Assembly: GCA_963585895.1 (NCBI GenBank)
Contig: OY757921.1
Coordinates: 84,680,939-84,744,938 of the forward strand
Direction: 5' to 3'
Length of the DNA: 64,000 bases
Origin: Sepioteuthis lessoniana
Taxonomy: Eukaryota; Mollusca; Cephalopoda; Myopsida; Loliginidae
Shown here: in pieces, positions 34,161 through 44,170 of the stretch
Numbering within the stretch: the first letter of the stretch is position 1
Layout of the letters: every line of letters starts with the position of its first letter
Made by a program: the position numbers and the translations under genes
Notes under the pieces: model-generated
Told to the model about the DNA's origin: nothing
Database searches by the model: none
Seen by the model: only the letters and a program-made list of their open reading frames with translations

Positions 34161-34605
34161 TAAATGCCAGACAGTTTTATTTCAGATAATTCAGTTCAGC
34201 ATAAGTACACAGTTTAGATGTTAAAAACAGTTTTATTTCAAGGAATTCAGTTCAGCACTAGTACGCAGTTCCAATGTCAAAACAGTTCTATTTTAAACAA
34301 TTCAGTTAAGCATAAATACGCAGTTTAAATACAAAAATCAGTATAGTGAAAGAAGCATGGTTTAGTTCTATTTAACCAATAGATAGGACCCTTATCAGGC
34401 GTTACCACTCCGGGCCAGAGTGGACCTGGGAGCGATGGCAATGAAGGGATACTCTGCATTCCCCAAAGCTCCAGCATTGCTGGAAACTCACCATCAGATT
34501 GTTTAGTGTCATATCCAGGACACTCGTTGGGGGGGTCTTACCCCTCTGCAGAGAAGCAGTCGGTGTATTCTACAGCTCCAACCGACTGGGCAATCATTAG
34601 GTGGT
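34161..34605 (-). repeat. Repeat R copy in tandem
   Basis: Second R copy in the same orientation, lacking the tail but with four subrepeats and a near-consensus 5' half ending CAACCGACTGGGCAATCATT. The tandem arrangement without a tail suggests unequal exchange or template switching. Confidence 0.9.
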
Positions 34606-34702
34606 GTATTTCTTTTACGTTTGCTAATATATATATATATGCATAAGAAGAGTAATATAATTAAATCTTATAATATACACGCACATAGTTTATAGCATAT
34701 TG

Positions 34703-34706
<4 letters not shown>

Positions 34707-34738
<32 letters not shown>

Positions 34739-34964
34739 GGGATGACCTCCCCAAAAACAGAACCCATAAATTTTTATATTACTTGTACAAAAATAAAGCA
34801 AAATAATTGGAATTTTGTACACTCGAACTTCTGGACATGTTGGTGAATACTATGGTCATAATTTTTAATGCACAGAATCTGCTTCATATCCTGAAAAAAA
34901 GAAAAGGCTAGAATTAAATTTATTAATTTCATTAAAAAATATATGGGTTCTGTTTTTTTTAGTC

Positions 34965-34999
<35 letters not shown>

Positions 35000-35000
35000 T
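34707..35000. repeat. (TA)n tracts flanking a MITE
   Basis: TA runs at 34707-34736 and 34969-35000 flank the MITE at 34737-34970, so the element sits in what was one TA tract. Confidence 0.93.
34737..34970. mobile_element. MITE with mariner-like ends
   Basis: A 234-base element with inverted ends. The left end reads GGATGACCTCCCCAAAAACA then GAACCCATAAATTTTTATA; the right end is the inverse of AGGGTGACTAAAAAAAACAG followed by AACCCATATATTTTT. TA lies on both sides. No coding content. Size, ends and TA target fit a Tc1/mariner-derived MITE. Confidence 0.8.
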
Positions 35001-35436
35001 TCAAAATTAATAATTTCACAAGTGAATTTGCTTTTAGGTTATTCATTCTTCTTCAACACGTGTTTCTGACGTTTTATGTTGCCTAAAGGAAGTAAAGGGT
35101 TTGTTTTAGCGTTTTTTGGTTTTTATTGAGGCAAATGTTTTGATAGGGTTCTTAAAAAGAATCACAACCCTATCTAGTATTTGTGTCAGTGAATGTCAAG
35201 TTCAAGTTAATTGTCCGTGGCAAACATTTTCTTTCTCTTTTTACAAAAGTGTATTTTATGTATTTTAAATCTCTTCTCGGGTGTTCGTGTCCACGAATGT
35301 CTATATACTTTTTTCTCCTTTATTACTCTTTTCTCCATGAATAATCTATGATAGTAGATATGCCATCAAGTTCAACTGACAACGAATTTTACTCCCTGAG
35401 TGACTCCGCGTATGTGAGTATGTATTTGTGTCTTGC

Positions 35437-35487
<51 letters not shown>

Positions 35488-35567
35488 GTAGTACTATCCA
35501 AATGATGATACAAGTTTTTAAAAATAAAATATTAAGCGCGTAGTACCTCTTTGAAATAGACGAAACT

Positions 35568-35598
<31 letters not shown>

Positions 35599-35767
35599 CA
35601 GATAGTATGTGTGCATTTTCTGAAATAATTGCAGCGTGGTGTTTCTGCTGTTACTGGTTTTTCTCAAACAATGAGTTTTCCATATTTGCATAATACCGGA
35701 CATTAGTTTATCGCTCTACATCTTCGGATGGAACCATACACATACACGCAAGCACGTATACACACAC

Positions 35768-35814
<47 letters not shown>

Positions 35815-36459
35815 TTTACTGAGTCATCATTCCGGTTCGTCTGTCTTTATTAGACAAGAATAAACAAAACAAATGTGAATCATTGTTAGTTTTTGAGAGA
35901 TGACAGCACGAGAAGCGAATTACAAAATTCAGCCTCAAACCATAAATCGTCTGTCTGATTCGCTTGCGTTTTTGTAACGATATATGACATTCAATGCCAC
36001 TTTATCTGCCAGACTTTTGGGTACGGAAAATGTATACATCATGTCCTATTTTCAGTTTCACTAAAGTTGTTGGTTATTGCTGTCAATTTTCTTATACTTT
36101 CCATCAATAACGTGAAAGTGAATAAAATTTGTTTGTAAATCGGTAATAGAGTGAAAAACAAAGTAAACAAACAAACAAAAAAATAAGATAAAACAAACGA
36201 AACCCCACCCCCCAAAAAATTACAACAACAAAACGTCAAAAAAACATCCGCTACGGTTAATCCTTTCTAATTTTCTCTCGTATGAAGAATTAGCGTAACT
36301 TTGCGTTAATTAAAAAATGGTATCAATACTAAAAAATTACAATTAATCTGATTTTTTAATAATACGATATAGAATTTAAGAATCATAAAAAAACAAACTT
36401 TCCGACTGAATTATCCGTACCAACAGTTACTAATATATCAGTCAAAGTATCCAATGAAA
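35001..36459. other. No gene; (TA)n tracts
   Basis: TA tracts at 35439-35487, 35568-35592 and 35771-35811. A-rich block at 36170-36245. No recognised coding region. Confidence 0.55.
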
Positions 36460-36660
36460 TAAGTAAATACAAAGATCTTGTAAAAGAAATCGAAAGAAAT
36501 GTTGCACCTTAAAACTACCATTGTGCTTGTAATAATTGAAGCCTTGGGTATGTTCAATAAAGGGACAGATAAATACATTAAGAAGATACCTGGTAGTCTC
36601 AGCCTAAATGAAATACAAAAAATATACTTTATGTAACTGCTCATGGCCTCAGGAGAATAC
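36460..36660 (+). pseudogene. LINE-B C-terminal fragment
   Basis: The frame reads KTTIVLVIIEALGMFNKGTD, then KYIKKIPGSLSLNEIQKIYF and a stop. This corresponds to the V-x-x-VIIGALG-x-x-x-K block near the C-terminus of a widespread invertebrate non-LTR retrotransposon ORF2. It is a remnant only. Confidence 0.6.
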
Positions 36661-36775
36661 TAACAATACAGTTTGAAAAAAAAAAGCCGAACGTATGGAT
36701 GGAACAAGAAATACATATAATCCCTACCTTTCTTTACCCAAGGTCTTGGCTAAAGATTGGGTAAAGGATTGTCAG

Positions 36776-36870
36776 AAACTGAAAATAAAATAATTGTTAT
36801 CATTATGAGAATAAATTTTTAAGAAAGTGTGATACCATTAAATTACTATCGTAGTAGTAATAATAGTATT
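36776..36870 (+). pseudogene. LINE-B fragment, interrupted
   Basis: Matches 41393-41485 ('ccgaaaataaagcaattgaa' and 'ttatcattataatgag' against 'ctgaaaataaaataattgtt' and 'ttatcattatgagaat' here). It seems to resume at 37587-37617 ('atagaagccttgggtataat') after SINE-B and an LTR. Confidence 0.5.
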
Positions 36871-36876
36871 GTATAG

Positions 36877-37124
36877 GTTTGGTTTGGTTTGGTTTCTTTG
36901 TTTAATGGCATATCAACCTTTGTAGGTTATTTAATGCCAAAGCCATTCTCCGAGAAGAACAGTGGTGGTACTATTTAACCCATAGATAGGAAGATAAGAG
37001 GGTTGATACCTTTCCAAAGGGTATTTGCCCGAAAGTGAACGTAACAGCAAGACTGGAATACGAACTCGTGTACTACGATTCCGCAGTCCATCGCTTTAAC
37101 CATTACACCACGAGGACACCCCCA
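36877..37124 (-). mobile_element. SINE-B copy, full length
   Basis: Near-consensus SINE-B, reverse complement: GGTTTGGTTTGGTTTCTTTG tail, perfect hairpin (GGCATATCAACC, TTTGTA, GGTTATTTAATGCC), core TATTTAACCCATAGATAGGA, 'ctttccaaagggtatttgcc', eroded B box, and the A-box complement CCATTACACCACGAGGACAC. Lies inside the LINE-B fragment. Confidence 0.92.
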
Positions 37125-37125
37125 G

Positions 37126-37586
37126 TGTTTTATAGTCACAACCAACTATGCGAAACATATTCAACACAATAAGGACGAGCGAACACAGTTCTTTAGAAAA
37201 ATATACCTCTCACTTTATTCAAAAGGGTTCTTGTGTGAAAGGTGAGTTAGAGACTAAACAGATATCGGGAGATATTGACCCCCCCCAACTCTTCTGGCTA
37301 TAACAGCATTTCTTTCCCGTTCTCCTGGCCTGCTCAACCAGGGGCCCAGCCTCTGCTGGGACATGGTTCTCATTCCAGCATCTTCTCTCCAACTGATCTG
37401 AACTTCCTGTCGCCGGGGTTATATTATAATTTGACATCCACCTACTTCTTGCGAGCGTCACATTTGCACTTAATTCAACCCGTCAACAGTCAAGGTTATC
37501 CCCCGATATCTTCGACCGGATTCACCAGTTATTAACACGGGTGCATTTCTTATTTTGACAGCTCGGCCGGGGGTCAATATGCAACA
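37126..37586 (-). mobile_element. LTR, solo (divergent copy)
   Basis: On the minus strand it runs from TGTTGCATATTGACCC to GACTATAAAACA, a TG...CA pair of ends. Inside, a TATA-like ATAATATAACCCC precedes blocks shared with the solo LTR at 52063-52751: 'agaagatgctg', 'ggttgagca', 'aataaagtgagaggtatatt'. The last contains a poly-A signal. No retroelement interior adjoins it. A target duplication is not evident. Confidence 0.7.
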
Positions 37587-37617
37587 ATAGAAGCCTTGGG
37601 TATAATCAGTAAAGGAA
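37587..37617 (+). pseudogene. LINE-B fragment resumed
   Basis: 'atagaagccttgggtataat' matches 41492-41511. It is the apparent downstream half of the LINE-B copy interrupted by SINE-B and the LTR. Confidence 0.5.
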
Positions 37618-37888
37618 TTCCGTCGTAGGAAATGAACACGGCGACACAAGTTCAAATCCTGGACGAGACTTATTGCATTTCACATAGCACTAATACCCTT
37701 GGGAAAGGTATGAATCCAATTGTTCTTCCTCCAGCTATGGATAAATAGTAGGACAGACTAGGTTCTTCAGCCTTGGTGGGGCAACTAGTCTAGGAGAAGG
37801 AAAACTCTGAATTGAAACCTGTTAAACTCCGCTTAAAAATTGACCTTGTGTCATACCCTGCCCGACCGGAGGGGTTGGTAAATATAAA
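37617..37888 (+). mobile_element. SINE-C copy, head truncated
   Basis: Starts 'attccgtcgtaggaaatgaa', with B box AGTTCAAATCCTGG, core, and the full tail to GGAGGGGTTGGTAAATATA. The A-box part is missing. High similarity to the copy at 48791-49081 suggests a relatively young age. Confidence 0.9.
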
Positions 37889-37911
37889 TAATAGGACGAG
37901 TGGAGAGCGTC

Positions 37912-38045
37912 TAGACTACTGCATTATATACGGCCAGAATACTGAGAACTGTCCTGGAGACTCGGTGAGATTTGCTGTCACTCAAGTCCAGTTGGAAACC
38001 ATCATCTAACGTTGGTGTGAAGAAATCTCAAGAGTAAAATAAAAG
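37912..38045 (+). pseudogene. LINE-A 3' end
   Basis: Terminal segment: 'ggccagaatactgagaac', 'cctggagactcggtgagatt', 'gaaaccatcatctaacg', then the end signal AAATCTCAAGAGTAAAATAA. No open frame remains. Confidence 0.65.
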
Positions 38046-38084
38046 AAAAATAAAAACAAAAAGCCAAAAGAATGATAAGTACCT

Positions 38085-38390
38085 AGACCCAGCTTTAGAA
38101 CTGAAAAAAAAACAAAAACTATGAAACATGAAAGTGACGGTGATACTACTCGTAAGTAGCGCGCTCGGTTAAATCACCAAATGACTGGTACAGGGACTGG
38201 AGGAATTGGAAATAAGAGGACCAGTGGTGACCATCCAAACAACAGCATAGTTGAGATCTGCTAGTATACTAAGAAAAGTCCTGAATACTTGAGAAGATTT
38301 GCTGTTACTCAGACTCCAGTGGAAATCAATCAGCTAACGCTGGTGTGAAAAACTCTTAAAAGAGTAAAATAATAATACCAACAATCTAAC
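38085..38390 (+). pseudogene. LINE-A C-terminal and 3' end
   Basis: Decayed coding: KYLDPALELKK, then the V-x-VILLV...ALG-like block, GLEELEIRGPVVTIQTTA. Then the non-coding 3' end with the hairpin ACTCT-TAAA-AGAGT and AAAATAATAAT. Several frameshifts and stops. Confidence 0.65.
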
Positions 38391-38394
38391 TGAA

Positions 38395-38900
38395 AAAGTA
38401 ATAAACGAACAGGCACGATTGGGCAGGGAAGTTGATCCACAAGGAATTGTGCAAGAAACTGAAATTTCACTCTAATAACAAATATTTATATTCATATATA
38501 TCTGTTCTTGAAAACAGGTCTCATAAAATTCTCTTGGATTTTGAGATACAAACGGATCACCCAATCCTGGCCAGCAAACCAGATCTAACTTTGATTAACG
38601 AGAATAAAATAACCTTTCCTTATATGAATTCTGCTATGCAGGTGGACTACGGAGTGAAAGTAAAAAACAAAACAAAAAACAACAAAAAAACAAAACAAAA
38701 CACGAAAAGCTTCATACCAGGACCATGCTAGAGAGCTGTAAAAACTATAGATCATGTCAGTGATATCTGTCGTAAGCAGGACTCTTGAAACAATCCACAA
38801 GAACCTGGAAAAGAGACTAAAGGAACTTGAGATTATAGAAAGTGTTAAAACCATCCAGATTCTGGACGCTTGAGAATACATACTGACAGGATTAAGTAAA
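38395..38900 (+). pseudogene. LINE-A C-terminal copy
   Basis: A better-preserved segment, open at 38432-38731. It contains IHKELCKKLKFHSNNKYLYS, LENRSHKILLDFEIQTDHPI, LASKPDLTLINEN and VDYGVKVKNKT. The usual family text is IHWELCKKLKFD..., ENETHKILWDFEIQTDH, ARRPDLVIIN, DFAVPADHRVKIKE. A second piece (38755-38880) carries NLEKRLKELEIIESVKTIQI. The conserved domain lies C-terminal to the reverse transcriptase in this LINE group. Confidence 0.75.
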
Positions 38901-38974
38901 AATATCTGATAGACCTAATAATAATCATAATAATAATGATAATAATCATCGTCGTCGTGAGTGACTCAATTTTC

Positions 38975-39145
38975 TGGATGGCTCCACTTTACCCTTGATC
39001 CTTTACCTTAGAACGGTGAGTGTTAAGCAAGGCGGCATCAAGTACCATTTTTGAGTCTTTGGTATGACTCCGCCTGGGATTGAACCCCAATCTCGTAGAC
39101 CATTGGTGAACACTCTACTCATTAGATCAATGACCCGGTCTAATG
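38975..39145 (-). mobile_element. SINE-A copy, 3' end missing
   Basis: Reverse complement: 'gctccactttacccttgatc', 'aaggcggcatcaagtaccat', B-box complement GGGATTGAACCCC and 'gtgaacactctactcattag'. The terminal 'ggtcgccaac' part is absent. Confidence 0.82.
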
Positions 39146-39239
39146 TCCAGGAATTCTAGGGTGGGAGTTCACCTGTTTATTGTTTGAAATATCAAACTAG
39201 CGAAATTTCACACAAGAAGACCTGGATATTGGTACGAAA

Positions 39240-39840
39240 GGGAAACCTTAAGAAAAAAGCTAAATCCATTCAGACAGCAGTATAAAAACAGGTCATAAGG
39301 GCCAATTATATTAAAGTCAAAATCGGTCATACACATTAAAATAGCAAGTGTAGATTATGTGAAAATGAATACGAAACCATAAACGTATACAGCAAACTAG
39401 TACAAAATGAATATGCGACAGGGTAGAGAAGGTGATCTACTGGGAATAATGCAAGAAATTTAAATTTAACCACGCTACCGAATTGCAAACGCACTAGAAT
39501 GAGACACATACAATTCTATTGGATTTTGAAATATCAAATGATCACCTTATACGGGCCAGAAGACCAGACCTAGTGATAATTAACAAAAAAAATAGAATAA
39601 AATGCTGTAGAACATGAGACTAACGGTGATACCAATTCTAATTGGCGCACTTGGAACGTTCTCTAAAGGCTTAGAAAGGAGGCTGGAAGAGTTGGAAATC
39701 GGACGACAAATCGAAACCATCTAGGCGACAATATTGAGATCGGCTTGAATACTTAGAAGAGTCAAAGAGATCTGAGGAGACTTGCTGTTAATCGCACTCT
39801 AGTGAAAGACCAATGGCTAACGATCGTGTAAAAAGCTCAC
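39240..39840 (+). pseudogene. LINE-A copy
   Basis: Order of blocks: cysteine/histidine-containing region remnant near 39340-39370, 'ggtgatctactgggaataat' (IHWE-like), 'attttgaaatatcaaatgat' (DFEIQTDH), 'gccagaagaccagacctagt' (ARRPDLV), 'aattggcgcacttggaacg' (IGALGT), and the 3' end 'gcaacgatcgtgtaaaaag'-like sequence. Multiple stops. Confidence 0.65.
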
Positions 39841-39889
39841 AATGAATATGATCTCTCCTAAGAATATACCACCAGGATTTGGAATAGAA

Positions 39890-40370
39890 TTTTGGATTGA
39901 AAATGTGACATGCTGATGAAAAAAGGAAGAAGAGAAATAATAGAAGGAACAGAACTATCAAATAAGGAAAGTATAAGAACATTTGGAGAAAAAAAAAACA
40001 AATAACGTGGAATATTTGGAGCGGACACAATCAAACAAGAGGAGAGAAAAATTAAAGAAAGAGGCATCTCAGAAGAACAAGAAAATCCCTCGAAATCCAA
40101 GTCTGTAACAGAAATCTTACCAAAGAAGTTAACATCTGGGCAGTCCCCCGGTGTAATATACTCTTAATCATTTCTAAAATAGACAAAAGAGGAATTCAGA
40201 CGAAAATTGATAATAATGCACAGGGCTTTACATCCGAGAGATGACACAGATATACTCAATAAGTCCAGATAAAGAAGACTTGCAAGCGTTGAGGGTTGCG
40301 TAGGTGCAAAGATTCAAGGACTCGAGAAATACACAAAAAAGATCAAAGAAATATTAATTCCAGCAGCCAG
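39890..40370 (+). pseudogene. LINE-A ORF2 internal segment
   Basis: Recognisable words across frames: KKGRREIIEGTELSNKESIR, TFGEK, then ADTIKQEERKIKERGI-like text, NLTKEVNIWAVPRCNIL-like text, LMIMHRALHPRDDTDILNKS and GLASVEGCVGAKIQGLEKYT. This segment lies between the polymerase and C-terminal regions of intact relatives. It is the most upstream LINE-A part in the window and is frameshifted. Confidence 0.7.
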
Positions 40371-40376
40371 TAATAG

Positions 40377-40735
40377 CATCACCCAGTCGGTTGGGGCTGT
40401 AGAATACACCAACAGCACTTCTGTAGAGGGGTGAGATCCCCTCGAGTGTCCTGGATATGACACTAAACAATCTGATGGTGATTTTCTAGTGATGCCGGAG
40501 GTTCGGAGAATTCGGAGTACCCCATCATTGCCATTGCTCCCAGTTCCACTCTGGCCCGGGGTAGCAGCATCGGATAGGGTCCCATCTATTGGTCAAATAG
40601 AACTAAACTACGTACTTATGCTAAACTGAATTGTTTGAAATAGAACTGATTATTTGTATGAAATGAATTTGGCATTAAATAACCTACAAAGGTTGATATG
40701 CCATAAGACCCAAACTACCAACCAACCAACCAAAA
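40377..40735 (+). repeat. Repeat R copy, short form
   Basis: Complete ends but few subrepeats: CACCCAGTCGGTTGGGGCTG, 'ggtgagatcccctcgagtgt', 'caatctgatggtgattttct', GGCCCGGGGTAGCAGCATCG, CCATCTATTGGTCAAATAG, one subrepeat and the hairpin tail (GGCATTAAATAACC, TACAAA, GGTTGATATGCC) with CCAACCAACCAACC. It shows that subrepeat number varies between copies. Confidence 0.92.
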
Positions 40736-40793
40736 AACCAACCGTAATAGCAATGTTAACATTAAGAAATAGAAAAACGACAAAATCTTAAAT

Positions 40794-40926
40794 AAATAAA
40801 TAAATAAATAAGTAAAAATACAAATTTGAAATGGGAAGAAAACAGCTGTATGGATATTTCAAATGGGACATTTAGCGAATTACACAAGATGACCCGGGCA
40901 TAGCAAAAAAAAAAAAAAAAAAAAAG
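40794..40926. repeat. (AAAT)n and poly-A
   Basis: AAAT-type repeat at 40790-40815 and a poly-A run at 40904-40925. Confidence 0.85.
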
Positions 40927-40982
40927 TAAAGAAAAACACATCTGTAAAATTGAATTACTTTGAATAGATGTACAATTTCATG

Positions 40983-41247
40983 ATCATTGGCCTAATTGAT
41001 AGAGTGTTCGCAAATGGTCCCGGAGACCGGGGTTCAATCCCACGTTGAGTCATACCAAAGACTCAAAAATGATACTTGATACCTCCTTGCTTAACACTCA
41101 GCATTATAAGGTACATATCAAAGGTAAAGTGGAGAAATCCAGGAAAACGGAGTAGCGCCCTCCTCTACACCACGATGTAGTAGCTATTGAAAAAGGAACC
41201 TTCGGGTCACCCTCGGCTAAGGTCGCCAACTTTTCACTTTTACTAAT
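40983..41247 (+). mobile_element. SINE-A copy, near full length
   Basis: A box TTGGCCTAATTGATAGAGTG, B box GGGGTTCAATCCC, body blocks 'cttgatacctccttgcttaa' and 'aaggtaaagtggagaaatcc', and terminal 'taaggtcgccaacttttcac'. No obvious target duplication. Confidence 0.92.
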
Positions 41248-41289
41248 ATGATAATACAAAAATGATAATACATTGAAGTATAGTAATTA

Positions 41290-41580
41290 TAGGTTATATG
41301 ATGACAGATGAAACGATTGGTCTCATAATAAGCAAATATAGCAAACTGGTACAAAAGGAATTCAACAATAGGAAGTACTCGTTTAGAAACCGAAAATAAA
41401 GCAATTGAAACAAAATTATAGTTATCATTATAATGAGTTTTAAAAAAAAGTGTGGTACTTTAAAAGTACTATCGTACAAATAATAATAGAAGCCTTGGGT
41501 ATAATCAGTAAAGAGATCAGTACATTGCCTAAATACCATGCAGTCCTAGCCTCCATGAAATACAAAAGAGAGCGCTTGAA
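41290..41580 (+). pseudogene. LINE-A/LINE-B fragments
   Basis: 41305-41365 matches the DETI-x-HIISK-x-SKL block of LINE-A ('gatgaaacgattggtctcat'). 41393-41580 is LINE-B, with frame words VQIIIEALGIISKEIST and LASMKYKRER. Both are broken. Confidence 0.6.
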
Positions 41581-41640
41581 CAAGTGCTTACCTTCTTTAG
41601 TAGAGTACTATTAATGTGAGAGAAAAATATTCCCTTAAAC

Positions 41641-41820
41641 AGGATTGCCCAGTCGGCTGGCGCTGTAGAACACACTAACCCCCACCAACGAGTGTCCTTG
41701 ATATGACACTAAACAATCTGATGGTGAGGTTCCAGTGATGCCGGGACTTTCGGGAACGGGGAGCACCTCTTCATTGCCATTACTCCTAGGTCCACTCTGG
41801 CCCGTGATAGTTGCACCTGG
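41641..41820 (+). repeat. Repeat R 5' half
   Basis: GATTGCCCAGTCGGCTGGCG, 'aaacaatctgatggtgaggt', 'cattgccattactcctaggt', CTCTGGCCCGTGATAGTTGC. It stops where LINE-A sequence begins at 41821. Confidence 0.88.
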
Positions 41821-42319
41821 AGAAAGGTGATCCACTGGGAATTGTGCAAGATATTAAAGTTTGCCAATCCTGTCAAATGGTATATTGCACAATGTTAAAT
41901 CTGTAGAAGAAAATGCGACCCAAATAATTCTTTGGTATTCAAAGACACAAACAGATCACCCAATCCGGCTAGAAAGTCAGAATTAGGATTAATCAAAGAA
42001 GAAAAAAAACAAAAAAACTTGTCATCGAGTGGATTTCGATGTTCCAGAGGATCTGTGAATGAAAATAAAAGAAAAGAAATACACAGACAAATAAGTGGAT
42101 TTATCTACAGAGCTAAAACAAGACGAGGAACATAAAGGCGACGGCGATGCCACTTGTTGCTTGTCGGTTGGAACAGTCCTAAAAAGCTTGGAAAGGAAAC
42201 AGGGAGATCAAAGGAAATATCGAGAATACCCTGACCACAGTATTGTTAAGAACAGCTACAAGATTCCAGATCTCAGAAGACTTGCTGTCACTTAAACTTC
42301 AGTGAAAGACGACTAGATA
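41821..42319 (+). pseudogene. LINE-A C-terminal copy
   Basis: 'ggtgatccactgggaattgt' (VIHWEL), 'attctttggtattcaaagac' (ILWYSKT), 'aaacagatcacccaatccgg', then 'aaaacaagacgaggaacata' and the 3' UTR. Open frames at 41932-42135 and 42095-42295 are fragments of this. Confidence 0.65.
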
Positions 42320-42665
42320 AGGCTGGGATGAAAAATTCATTCATAGAATGAACTTGATTATAAATAAAAGTGTAGACACGTTTCGCTGGAACAGATGAAT
42401 CATTAGGGATTTTTAGAACGATTAAAATTTGGTTAAACCAACTCACGGTACAAGCCTCAACGGAAGCTCTACTGGAAAATAACAGAGTATCAAAATTCTC
42501 AGACATTTTGAGTTACAAACTCCTCACGAAATCCAAGACAGAAGAACAGGTTTAATTTTTGAATAGCCTGAAACTAATAATTATGCTGAAATATTTGTAA
42601 CGACGGTGACATTAAAAAGTTTTTTTAAAAACAGGTTTTAACCAACGGTATTCATTTTAATGTAT

Positions 42666-42670
<5 letters not shown>
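42320..42670. other. No gene recognised
   Basis: Short region between LINE-A and the first long TA tract; nothing recognisable. Confidence 0.5.
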
Positions 42671-42736
<66 letters not shown>

Positions 42737-42802
42737 TTATGTATATATCCGCGCATCCATATTCACGAACCCTCGGCCATAACATATGCATAGATATACA
42801 TA

Positions 42803-42846
<44 letters not shown>

Positions 42847-42881
42847 TACAAATCTATATATACATAAAAGACAACCACACC

Positions 42882-42946
<65 letters not shown>

Positions 42947-43073
42947 CCTTAAGTATTATAAATTCTGATATTTCAATATCTAAATGTTTTCCCGATGAAA
43001 TGTCTATATTTACTATTCCGGCAGGTTAACGTTGATTTTTTTTCTGTCTGCTTTTTATTTTGTGCTTCTCTTT

Positions 43074-43158
<85 letters not shown>
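42671..43158. repeat. Cluster of long (TA)n tracts
   Basis: Four pure TA tracts: 42671-42729, 42809-42843, 42886-42945 and 43076-43158 (the longest, about 83 bases). All Ile/Tyr frames here are artefacts. Confidence 0.97.
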
Positions 43159-43161
<3 letters not shown>

Positions 43162-43353
43162 CTGACGCTTGTATTCGCACAACAAGTAAACTGTCTGCCA
43201 GCAAAAATCGATTTCCCTAACCATCTCTTCGAATGTTTTACGCGCCGTCATAGAACCCTAGGTATTTCACGCGTTATCTATCAATCTGTCTATTAAAATA
43301 TTGAGATTAACATACATTCAATCGTGGAAAAATATGATGTGCCTGTTTGAACA

Positions 43354-43570
43354 GGTTTCTATGTTTAATTGCATATCAAGCTTCGTAGGTTATTTAATGC
43401 GATTCATTTACTCTCTAAAATTAATGTAGAATGACAGCAGGGATACTACTAAACCATAACTGGGAGGATAAGGGGGTTCATACCTTTTGCAAGTGTATTG
43501 GTTCGAAAGCGGACAAAATAACGCAAGTAGATTTTGAACTCACTACCTTTGAGATTGTAGGCCAGAACTT
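43354..43570 (-). mobile_element. SINE-B copy, degenerate
   Basis: Reverse-complement SINE-B: GTTTAATTGCATATCAAGC tail, 'aaccataactgggaggataa', 'gggggttcataccttttgca', and a decayed head with TTTTGAACTCA. Confidence 0.7.
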
Positions 43571-43708
43571 TAAGAAGTATGCCACTGATTCTCTCCCGTG
43601 CTTATTTTTCGTAAGAATTGAGCACTCCGGTAGCTGATAGGGTATAAACAAAGGTTGCTGCTGCTGTTGCTAAAAATAAAATACCTTAAAATTCCATTAA
43701 CCAATGTA

Positions 43709-43845
43709 GTCCGCTTGTAGCCGTGTGGTCTGAAACCTTAGTCTATCGTAAAGTTGGACGGGTTTCGATCCCGGCTTCGAGCGTTTTGCGGGTCTAGCCA
43801 CACTGATGAGTTCTGATAGAACGAAACAGTCTGTCTGTGGATGAC
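43709..43845 (+). mobile_element. Short tRNA-headed element with ribozyme
   Basis: A 137-base unit unlike SINE-A, B or C. The head has an A-box-like TAGCCGTGTGG (43718-43728) and a B-box-like GGTTTCGATCCCGG (43761-43774), spaced as in a tRNA, giving an internal polymerase III promoter. The 3' half (43798-43840) folds as a type I hammerhead ribozyme, and a (TA)n tract starts just after. It could be a SINE whose RNA is trimmed or circularised by the ribozyme, or a retrozyme-like element fused to a tRNA head. Only this copy is present, so its ends are estimates. Confidence 0.7.
43798..43840 (+). ncRNA. Hammerhead ribozyme, type I
   Basis: All core parts are present. Stem I CCACA (43798-43802) pairs with TGTGG (43836-43840). 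The CUGAUGA box is 43803-43809. Stem II GTTCT (43810-43814) pairs with AGAAC (43818-43822) around loop GAT. The GAAA box is 43823-43826. Stem III, A-CAG (43826-43829), pairs with CTGT (43831-43834) with a one-base loop. The predicted cleavage is after C43835 (GUC). Such a short stem III is typical of retroelement-borne type I hammerheads, which may act better as dimers. Role inferred: self-cleavage of the transcript. Confidence 0.85.
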
Positions 43846-43847
43846 AA

Positions 43848-44132
43848 TATATATATATATATAAAAAAAAAAAAGGTGAAAAGGAATTGATACATCTTGA
43901 TACAGGAATTGAATGTCATTTGTCAACTACACAGGGAAAAGAAATGGTCTGGTCTTAACATAAAAAAGATGAAATTTGAGTGAGGGAGATAGGATAGCTG
44001 GAATTTGTGGGTTTTTCTAAATCTTCATTAGAAATGTCTCATTATTTCTTTGAAGGTACAGACCTAACATTAAAAGAAAATGTAGGGTCTGCTGGAATAG
44101 ATATTATTAGAAAACATATAAGCAATTTTTAT

Positions 44133-44170
<38 letters not shown>

